The notes beneath the pieces are model-generated. The model was not told the DNA's origin, did no database searches, and saw only the letters and a program-made list of their open reading frames with translations. Position numbers and translations under genes: made by a program. This document shows positions 55,740-64,000 of a stretch of DNA of 64,000 nt, in pieces. The stretch is from Mytilus californianus (Eukaryota; Mollusca; Bivalvia; Mytilida; Mytilidae). The stretch covers positions 75,785,558 to 75,849,557 of the forward strand of contig NW_026262668.1 in NCBI RefSeq assembly GCF_021869535.1, given 5' to 3'. How positions within the stretch are numbered: position 1 is the stretch's first letter; each line of letters begins with the position of its first letter.

Positions 55740-56037
55740 GGTTTTGTCTGTTGATACGTTACCTTGTTTTGTCTGTTGATACGTTACCTGGTTTTGTCTG
55801 TTGATACGTTACCTGGGTTGCGTTCAATATCGTAGCGGCTACGTAGTGCAACGTAGATTTATGACTATTGAACGAGTAGCTAGCCTAGCTGCTATCAATA
55901 TCTATGTAGCAGCTAGGCTAGCTACACGTTCAATAGTCATAAATCTACGTAGCCCTATGTAGCCGCTACGATATTGAACGCAACCCGGGTTTTGTCTGTT
56001 GATACGTTACCTGGTTTTGTCTGTTGATACGTTACCT
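55740..56037. repeat. 25-bp tandem repeat, five units, split by a palindrome
   Basis: Units of GGTTTTGTCTGTTGATACGT plus TACCT at 55740-55764, 55765-55789 and 55790-55814, then at 55988-56012 and 56013-56037. Removing 55815-55987 leaves a perfect run. Confidence 0.92.
55815..55987. mobile_element. 173-bp palindromic foldback element
   Basis: GGGTTGCGTTCAATATCGTA at the left, and its reverse complement TACGATATTGAACGCAACCC at the right end. Pairing continues through GTAGATTTATGACTATTGAA and the central GTAGCTAGCCTAGCTGCTA, with AATATC at the apex. Near-perfect arms of about 80 bp. It interrupts a 25-bp tandem array, with no clear target duplication beyond GG. Confidence 0.88.
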
Positions 56038-56039
56038 GA

Positions 56040-58400
56040 TATGGTTTTCGATAACATATTTCAGATTATTTCTGTAACAGTCCTATTTGATCTTTGTGTT
56101 TGAGGGTATATTTATATTGTAATGTTACTATATTAAGAAGTACTTGAAACTAATACACCTTAAAGACGAATGTTTATCTGGAAACTGATAGGGACTGATA
56201 GAACAGAGACGATAACAGGGCAGTGCAGAAAGGTGAACTTATAAATTTGTACTGAATTTGTTTACTGTCAACGAAAATGTTTTGTCCTATAAATAAAAGA
56301 GAATAGACTGAATATACCAACACAATTTGATAATATATTTAAAATTCAAAAATATGAAACAGAGAAGGTCTAGAAAATAAAAATATGTTCAAATTACTCC
56401 CGATACAGTTCTGCCAAATGTAGCCGCTTTCCCTGTAACAACTAACAACATTGATACAAATTAAAAACCATTTGTTCATCTTTCCACTTTCAAATTCACA
56501 CTTCTTGGTCATTAGATTTTAAATTGTTTTGAATAAATGATATGTTTTTTTTTTAAATAGTGGCGGAAAATAGAAAATTGCGCTCTCTTTAGCCGTAAGA
56601 AGAAAGCTTATCTTACAATAATCTAAAACAAAATATAAGTTATTGAATTATATATGAAGGAAAAGAGATAATCAGCTACTACCGGTTGAATCAAATCAAA
56701 TGCAAGCTTACTTCGGACATAATTTTACTCGAAAAAGGGAAGAAAGCTGGTGTCGTATGATAACTTATATTACAACGATTCCAAAAATATACGATTTTTA
56801 TGTATTTTTGCTTGAAATTAAGCGAATAATTTGTTTCTTTTGGTTTTAAAAATGTCATTTTCTGTGTCATATGATAGTAACATTATACTGAAGGCAAACC
56901 ATTATACATGATTTATATGAACCTTTAGATGTGTTCTATTCTTGAAATAAGGGAGTTAATTGTATACTTCCGGTTTACAAAACGTCTCTTCCGGTGTCAT
57001 ATGATTGATTACTTTATGCTGATTTCCAAAATATATGATTCTAGGTATTTTTGCTTGAAAATAGTGCAAAATAGATACCCCTGGTTAACATCAGGTCACC
57101 TTTTCAAGGTCATTTGTCGCTTAAACTAATGCAAAAGATCCCCATTACTTTTTCTTATACAAGTATGAATCTTTTACCAATAATACATAAAGAACCAAAG
57201 GCACGATAACTCCTATGAATTTGATCGGAATGGTTTAAACTGAATGTATCAAATCCTCGCCATAATATCCCAAACAATTTGCTCAATTTTTTTGTCAATC
57301 TCTTATATTTTCAGAGGAATACAAAGAAAATGCAAAGGACAAAATACAAAATGTAAAAATTGACCTTTGACCTAGACTTCAATTTTAATGAAAAGTTCAA
57401 GGATCACATATTCAAAGACCACAAATTTCTAATATGTAAAGTAAGTAAAACTTTATTTGGATTCGGCATATTTGACAAACATATTATCTTAAGCTCTAAT
57501 GAGCTTTTCACCGAATATAAAAACATATGCAATAACAAATAAAACAAGGCATGCAGCATGCACATAAATAGTAATAAAACAGCACCACATTTACTCTAGC
57601 ATATACATGTATCTTGCTTACACTAAAAACATATATATGGAGCACAAAAACAGGAATAATTTTTAAAAATTAGCAGCTAAAAATTTTCAGTAAATAATTT
57701 AGAGTAAAAACTATAACTCTTGTAATTATTAAAACGTAAAAACAAAAAAAAAACATTTGTACGGTTGAGAAGTTTTTCTTCCAAACATTTTAAAGGGGAG
57801 AAAACTATAAAAACTCAGCAGAGAACTTAGACTTAACTTTAGCAGCATTGCGTCAAGTTGTAACTTTTAATACTACAAAAACCAGATGTCGATAACTTTT
57901 ACGGTTTCAGAAGGAGTTGCGTTAAGAAACAAAGTTCAAAATTTAGAACATGACCTTGACCTTTGATTTTTACATCAATTTTCTGTCTGTGAACCAATTA
58001 CATAATACTGGAGGTTTATGAGTAACATCGATCATATATGTCGAACGTGAAAAAGGGAAATAACTTTTACTGCATGTATCGTAATTGATTCGGTCCCAGG
58101 AAGTAACGAACATTTTAGAGAAAAAAATAGGTGACATACTTTACGGTTTCTAAGGAGATAACAACAATTAAAAAAAACAGTATACCGGGACATAACATCC
58201 ATACAAAAAGTGTTCGATGGAACAGGATGAGAAGTTTAAAATGCACAATAACTGTTCGATAACCTAACAAAAATCTTATCAACATGTTGCAAAGCAAAAG
58301 CTAAATTTTAGAAACAAAAGTGGCGGAAGAGTGGTGAGACCTTATAATGAGGTAAAGTCAACAGAAGAGTTTCAAATACTGATTACAGTAATCCGAATTA
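56040..58400. other. AT-rich stretch, nothing recognised
   Basis: No coding frame, RNA gene or shared repeat recognised. Confidence 0.4.
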
Positions 58401-58409
58401 TTATCTATT

Positions 58410-59420
58410 ATTCGGCGTTCACACAGTGCCTATTATGGCTCCCGTTTGAGACCAGACAGCGCTAAGACACGGAAAGTGAAAAAGTCGGATTACTATCCTC
58501 AATGATCTGGAATGTCCTATCATTGTCTGAACGCAGTCGTATACGTTCGTAACAGATTCCTACGGATCTGGAATGGTCTGGAGAGGTCGGCCAAGCACCC
58601 CCAACAGTTAGGTGCGTCCCGTAACATTCGGGGAAACTCAGCCGATTTTGTCTAGTCGGATTACAATCATGACTATGTCGTGACAGATTCTGCTGTATCG
58701 GATCAAAATCGTGACAATGTCCTGTGTTTTCTGGACGGTGTCCTGTGGAACGGGCATGATCTGAAGAAAATTGTCATTTCTGTTTTTTTTACCGATTGAA
58801 TCCAGATTGCATTCAGATCTTGCCGAATGCGAACCGTCTTTGTTTCGGAACAGTCCCATTATTAATACGAAATTCGGCAATAATACTCATGTCGGAGTCC
58901 CGACAATTACAGAACACGATACGACGGAGTCCAGACAAAGCCGTTTGCAATGCGGTACAGCAGACTGTGATGGGATTGCGTTCCGGTAGTACCTGATCCT
59001 CTCGAATATGGCGATTTTTCTATAGGACGGGACTATCACATGAAACGGTTTTTTTAACGAATATCTTCCGTCATCATCGGTTTACTGTCTGTTCACTGTC
59101 TGATCTCTATCGGGTCGCATTCGGAAGAATAGGGACGGTGTCGGGGCATATTCGGTCGTTTTTTACTATGCGAAAGATACAAATGGAATTAGAATCGGAT
59201 TGAGAACGGGATAATCGGGACAAAGTCGGCTGGAAACGGCCGAATTTAGACGCTTCCTGAACAATATCTGATTTTTGTCGTGATTAAATAAATGTTTTTA
59301 CAAATTTTAATTAAAAATTGAATTTCCAGGATCTTGATCAGACTTTCGACAAACTTTAATCTGGAATGGTCCTACCAAGGACGGCAGTAAAAATCGTGAA
59401 TGTGTGACCCCGGCTTAACG
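58410..59420. mobile_element. GC-richer block, probable non-autonomous DNA transposon
   Basis: Composition changes abruptly at both ends. The left edge CGGCGTTCACACAGTGCC resembles the reverse complement of the right edge (CCGGGGTCACACATTCACG), an imperfect inverted repeat. The interior is rich in related short motifs (GATCTGGAAT, GTCGGATTAC, TCGTGACA). Short frames overlap on both strands without domain content. The class is not assigned. Confidence 0.45.
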
Positions 59421-59429
59421 GCAGGTTGA

Positions 59430-61230
59430 TTAACTTTTTATTTAACGGGGATAATAAAAACTATTTCATAATGCTAGAAAATGATTAAATGCATGTGTTG
59501 TTACTTACATACTAAACACGGAAGTTCAAACATGAAAATAGCAGAGAAGTAAGACCATTATATTTGTCAACAGATTATGTTCAGGTGATTCGACAGCATA
59601 CATTGCTTGGTATCTTTATTGATATTAAATGTTGATTTTAACAATTATAACTTAGTCTAACATTTTCCTGTTATTATGATATACCAGGAAACACTTTCTC
59701 GCGAGTTGATACCACCGACAGAGAATCAATTATTCATAGTTTGATTGAAATTTCAATGTTCTCCAATTTAATAGGAAGCATATGTTCCAGAAAAATTGTT
59801 CAAGTTCAGGAATTCATAGTTTCATTCTTTAAAAATATCAATTTCAAAATATATAAGTTTTGTCATAAAAATAATTGATTATACTTATTAGATTGTCCGG
59901 CCCTGTTTTATTGACCTTATAAAAATAAAGAGATGTGCTATGATTGCCAATGAGACAACTATCCCCCAAAGTTATTTGCATTTCCAATGAAATATGCAAG
60001 TTACATGTATATGGACCTTTACTCTCTTTTTAAACTATTCTATTTGAGCTTTGATTCTTTAATGCGTATCTCCCGATTGTATTAGTAAAAAATCCACTTT
60101 CTTTTCAAAAACCATGTATTTGTGTATCACGTGTACTTTGCAATATGTTGTCTAATGTAATCATTATTTTGTATTGACCTCGTAAGCTAAAAACTTAATA
60201 TGTCTTATCCATTGTTTTTTTTTCTAATTTGACAATATATAAATAACACATAGCTTAGAGGGTGATAGAGCAGATTGTTACACTGTGAAAACATTGTCAC
60301 CCGAAGCAAGGCCAAGGTTAACGATGTGTTTTCGAGGAGTAACGCCCTGAGACTAGACATTGGCTAATAAATCTAACCTCAACTAATAAAATCTGCCATC
60401 CGCACCAAATAAGTCAAGGACAAAAATATTTAGATATAACTATGACCACAGCGGGCAAGATTCATGGCTGAAAACAGGTACATTAACATGTGGCAGGGTT
60501 AATAACTTAACCATTTTCTTTCAATCTTCATCAGTGAAATAAAAAATGGCACATAGAAGATCGTATAAATAAAATCAACACAGTTTGGGGATGGACATCA
60601 TTATCCTGAAACATCTCCCTCTGTCGGTCAATAACAATGAGGATATGTGCTTGCAAAATATCGGCTCTACAACGTTGGTCGAATTCCGAGTTTGCTAGGC
60701 CTGTTACGCACTGTCTAGGCTAAAACTATCCGTACACCAGGGATACCAGCGCCAGTGGGTGTAGCGCTGACTTTTGTATCGTAGATGGAACATCCGGATA
60801 TACCAATCTTGGATAGAAATAGTACTGCGTGGCCTACCACTTCTAGTGCTATGTTGAGCTGATCCAGTTTGATTTAATATCTACCAAATGCGTGAAATTG
60901 TGCTCTGGTGAACGTTGAATTGTCGGGCTACTCAGTTTGAAATTGTTCAGTCTGTAATCGACCGATGGCGTTGTAATGTGAAGCAGGGTTCATTCTAAGC
61001 GAAGCGGCATTTCACATTTTTTACTTTAAATACACCTTCAGTAACATATTGCTTAGATATTTCATTATCTAATATTCATTTAGTTATCGTCAACTTTATT
61101 TAACCTATGAATCGGACATATGCGTTTCTAGTTTTTCGAAGTATGATACCGTATCAAAGAAGGTTTACAGATATAGAAAGTTAGCTCAAAAGTATGTAAT
61201 CTGTTGTTATAGAAATCATGACGTCATACA
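59430..61230. other. Mixed stretch; one repeat fragment, otherwise unrecognised
   Basis: 59932-59975 is a fragment of the common mussel repeat (GATTGCCAATGAGACAACTA). 60240-61000 is GC-richer, with GTAACGCCCTGAGACTAGAC and GTGGGTGTAGCGCTGAC, but without an open frame; it may be another decayed repeat. Confidence 0.4.
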
Positions 61231-61394
61231 TTGTAATATAGGCTATTATATTTCAAGTAGATATCATACAGTAACGTTAAAAAATACTGTAGAATATAGG
61301 CTATTATATTTCAAGTAGATATCATACATTATTAATTAACTACACTGTTATTGGACTTAATATGATGAAAACTGCCTATGCAATATAAAGGTGT

Positions 61395-61475
61395 CAACTC
61401 GGCCAATACAGAATAACTCGGCCAATATAGATTTTTTTTTCTGTATTGGCCGAGTTCTGATCCGGCCAATACAGG
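61395..61475. repeat. Hairpin of CTCGGCCAATACAG motifs
   Basis: ACTCGGCCAATACAGAATAA and ACTCGGCCAATATAG are followed by CTGTATTGGCCGAGTTC and GGCCAATACAGG, giving alternative pairings. A second copy is at about 62410-62488. Confidence 0.85.
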
Positions 61476-62205
61476 ATTTCGGAACGTCTCTAGTTTTTAG
61501 ATCGAAAGTCACGATAAACACAAACTGAAAGTAAACAGTTGTGTGGAAGACGCAGTTTTCATTTACTCACCATAAACATGCTGAAACGTTCAGTATGGCA
61601 TATATTTCAGGCTTAAGACGGTCACATTCATTTAAAAAGCATTTTGAAAGCAGACGATGGAATTATTTCAGGTTTGGGAAACGAGTAGATTATCACAAAG
61701 TTCATTTCTTGTCGACCTCATAATTTCTCGATGGTACAAATCGATTTACTGTTTACTTTCGCTTCTCATGTTTTGTAAACTGTCATTTATTTTTAAACCC
61801 GAACCAGGCATATGCATTCTGGAAGGGTGACCTGTAATTGTGGAAATCTTCGTTCTTTGGTCAGTTGGCTTATGGATAGTTGTTACAGTATCATTTTCAA
61901 CTCCTACATTATTTTTTCAGTTTGTTTCTGCATAACACATGCAATGGCAGTACCTTTCCAATTACTATTTATGTGTTGTGTCTAAATTTATATTGTAACA
62001 CTTTATAGTGACTGGAAAGGGTAGAAAAATTCATCAGATGAGAAAATGCTGAAGACACCTGGAAACGACACCAGATCATTAGATAGAGCATCTTATAAAA
62101 AGAAACTGAGATTTGGATAGTTCCACTTCAAGGTAAAAATGTTTATCTCTTGTGAAATGAAATAAAAAAAATATTGTAACACTGTAGTTAATTAATAAAG
62201 ATACT

Positions 62206-62330
62206 ATTACGTGTATTTCTGTATTGGCCTTGTTATTGGTCCTCGGTCAGCTGTATTGGCCTTCGGCTTCGCCTCAGGCCAATACAGCAAGCCTCGGACC
62301 AATAACAAGGCCAATACAGAAATACTCACG
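62206..62330. repeat. Long hairpin, about 125 bp
   Basis: ATTTCTGTATTGGCCTTGTT, ATTGGTCC and CTGTATTGGCC pair with GGCCAATACAG, GGACCAAT and AACAAGGCCAATACAGAAAT. The apex is CTTCGGCTTCGCC. Confidence 0.92.
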
Positions 62331-62345
62331 TAATAATATCATATT

Positions 62346-63349
62346 ATTAATTAACTACACTGTTATTGGACTTAATAGGATGAAAACTGCCTATGCAATA
62401 TAAAGGTGTCAACTCGGCCAATACAGAATAACTCGGCCAATATAGATTTTTTTCTGTATTGGCCGAGTTCTGATCCGGCCAATACAGGATTTCGGAACGT
62501 CTCTAGTTTTTAGATCGAAAGTCACGATAAACACAAACTGAAAGTAAACAGTTGTTTGGAAGACGCAGTTTTCATTTACTCACCATAAACATGCTGAAAC
62601 GTTGAGTAAGGCATATATTTCAGGCTTAAGACGGTCACATTCATTTAAAAAGCATTTTGAAAGCAGACGATGGAATTATTTCAGGTTTGGGAAACGAGTA
62701 GATTAACACAAAGTTCATTTCTTGTCGACCTCATAATTCACGATGGTACAAATCGATTTACTGTTTACTTTCGATTCTCATGTTTTGTAAACTGTCATTT
62801 ATTTTTAAACCCGAACCAGGCATATGCATTCTGGAAGGGTGACCTGTAATTGTGCAAATCTTCGTTCTTTGGTCAGTTGGCTTATGGATAGTTGTATCAT
62901 TTTCAACTCCTACATTATTTTTTCAGTTTGTTTCTGCATAACACATGCAATGGCAGTACCTTTCCAATTACTATTTATGTTTTGTGTCTAAATTTAAATT
63001 GTAACACTTTATAGTGACTGGAAAGGGTAGAAAAATTCATCAGATGAGAAAATGCTGAAGACACCTGGAAACAACACCAGATCATTAGATAGAGCATCTT
63101 ATAAAAAGAAACTGAGATTTGGATAGTTCCACTTCAAAGTAAAAATGTTTATCTCTTGTGAAATGAAATAAAAAAAATATTGTAACACTGTAGTTAATTA
63201 ATAAAGATACTATTACGTGTATTTCTGTATTGGCCTTGTTATTGGTCCTCGGCCAGCTGTATTGGCCTTCGGCTTCGCCTCAGGCCAATACAGCAAGCCT
63301 CGGACCAATAACAAGGCCAATACAGAAATACTCACGTAATAATATCATA
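62346..63349 (+). repeat. 1-kb tandem repeat unit 2
   Basis: Second direct copy. After it the sequence returns to GTAACGTTAAAAAATACTG, which also precedes unit 1 (61270), so the array is a clean two-unit duplication within a single host sequence. Confidence 0.9.
63219..63340. repeat. Long hairpin, second copy
   Basis: Same as 62206-62330 with one change near GGCCAGCTG. Confidence 0.92.
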
Positions 63350-63469
63350 GTAACGTTAAAAAATACTGAAGAAAGACAGGATCTTGTGTTTAAGTTATAA
63401 TTATTTAGCTGTTGTTCAATCACTTATTTTTAGTTTGAGGCAATACTGATATATTTATATAAAAATAAG

Positions 63470-63615
63470 GAAATGTGGTATGATTGCCAATGAGACAACT
63501 ACCAAAGTTCAAGTGAAGTGGATGTAAGCAATTATAGGCAACCGTACGGCCTTCAACAATGAAAAAACCCATACAATACAGTTGGCTATGAAAGGCCCCG
63601 ACATGAAATATATGA
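63470..63615 (+). repeat. Common mussel interspersed repeat
   Basis: GGAAATGTGGTATGATTGCC, AATGAGACAACTACC, CAATTATAGGCAACCGTACG and GCCTTCAACAATG. It lies between the direct and inverted 1-kb copies. Confidence 0.85.
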
Positions 63616-63635
63616 AACAATTTTTACTGTTTTAT

Positions 63636-64000
63636 TATGATATTATTACGTGAGTATTTCTGTATTGGCCTTGTTATTGGTCCGAGGCTTGCTGTATTGG
63701 CCTGAGGCGAAGCCGAAGGCCAATACAGCTGACCGAGGACCAATAACAAGGCCAATACAGAAATACACGTAATAGTATCTTTATTAATTAACTACAGTGT
63801 TACAATATTTTTTTTATTTCATTTCACAAGAGATAAACATTTTTACCTTGAAGTGGAACTATCCAAATCTCAGTTTCTTTTTATAAGATGCTCTATCTAA
63901 TGATCTGGTGTCGTTTCCAGGTGTCTTCAGCATTTTCTCATCTGATGAATTTTTCTACCCTTTCCCGTCACTATAAAGTGTTACAATTTAAATTTAGACG
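63636..64000 (-). repeat. Inverted partial copy of the 1-kb unit, running off the right edge
   Basis: Reverse complement of the right end of the unit (62340 down to about 61985, equally 63345 down to about 62995), including the long hairpin at 63641-63775. It shares unit-1 variants (AAACGACACC) in one place and a unit-2 variant (TCTAAATTTAAATTG) in another. Confidence 0.9.

Larger units (their letters stand above)
61331..62345 (+). repeat. 1015-bp tandem repeat unit 1
   Basis: Starts ATTAATTAACTACACTGTTA and ends in the long hairpin and TCACGTAATAATATCAT. Repeats at 62346 with few differences. It contains the hairpins at 61395-61475 and 62206-62330. A 60-codon frame at 61541-61723 is not intact in unit 2, so no gene is called. 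Confidence 0.9.

Noticed and set aside
55740..56037. CRISPR-like repeats with a spacer
   Set aside because: The 25-bp units are directly adjacent, and the single interruption is a palindromic insertion.
62030..62070. Second hammerhead (CAGATGAGAAAATG...GAAAC)
   Set aside because: CAGATGAG lacks the invariant CTGATGA, and there is no cleavage triplet with a pairing stem I.

Overview
The window looks like nuclear DNA of a bivalve mollusc, most likely a mussel close to Mytilus. It is AT-rich and dominated by decayed repeats. The assignment rests on repeat families I recognise by eye: the 'GCCAATGAGACAACT / GTACGGCCTT' element, a tRNA-headed SINE ending in (AATC)n, Penelope-type reverse transcriptase relics, and a hammerhead-ribozyme repeat containing CGCGTCTGGCGTA. 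No database search was possible.

Genes. The only gene I can reconstruct with confidence is on the minus strand at 41373-48156. It is a nine-coding-exon G protein alpha subunit, closest by eye to the Gs class. The P-loop, catalytic switch I arginine, DVGGQ, NKID and TCAV motifs are all present. It is divergent: it has a changed switch II, a different C-terminus and a lysine-rich insert. The last intron joins out of frame if the consensus donor is used. Weaker candidates are a small secreted cysteine-containing peptide (3568-3801) and a GC-richer cluster of unrecognised reading frames (52544-53346).

Layout. 1-8.1 kb holds a LINE relic, three Penelope-type relics, the small secreted ORF and a DIRS-type gag relic. 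9.3-10.1 kb has two long hairpins. 10.6-16.4 kb is a large decayed inverted duplication with a SINE near its centre and a Penelope-type relic in its right arm. 16.5-18.2 kb is a DIRS-type (tyrosine recombinase) retroelement relic. 17.1-24.4 kb and 24.4-29.8 kb are two diverged tandem copies of one segment. Each copy has its own later insertions: a Penelope-type relic split by a TA-flanked MITE and a hammerhead repeat in the first, and a hairpin-bearing insert in the second. The second copy's missing right end lies at 33.2 kb, beyond a 3.4-kb stretch flanked by ACTAG. 34-40.1 kb is interspersed and tandem repeats, including a 45-bp minisatellite.

41.4-48.3 kb is the G-alpha gene. Its introns hold small tandem repeats and a MITE. 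48.3-52 kb and 53.4-58.4 kb are mostly featureless, apart from a 170-bp palindrome lodged in a 25-bp repeat at 55.8 kb. 58.4-59.4 kb is a GC-richer block that looks like a transposon. 61.3-64.0 kb is a 1-kb direct tandem repeat followed by an inverted partial copy, all carrying long hairpins built from CTGTATTGGCC.

Apart from the G-alpha gene, nothing here appears to form a working gene set. The interest lies in genome architecture (inverted duplications, nested insertions, foldback hairpins), the ribozyme motif and the divergent G-alpha.
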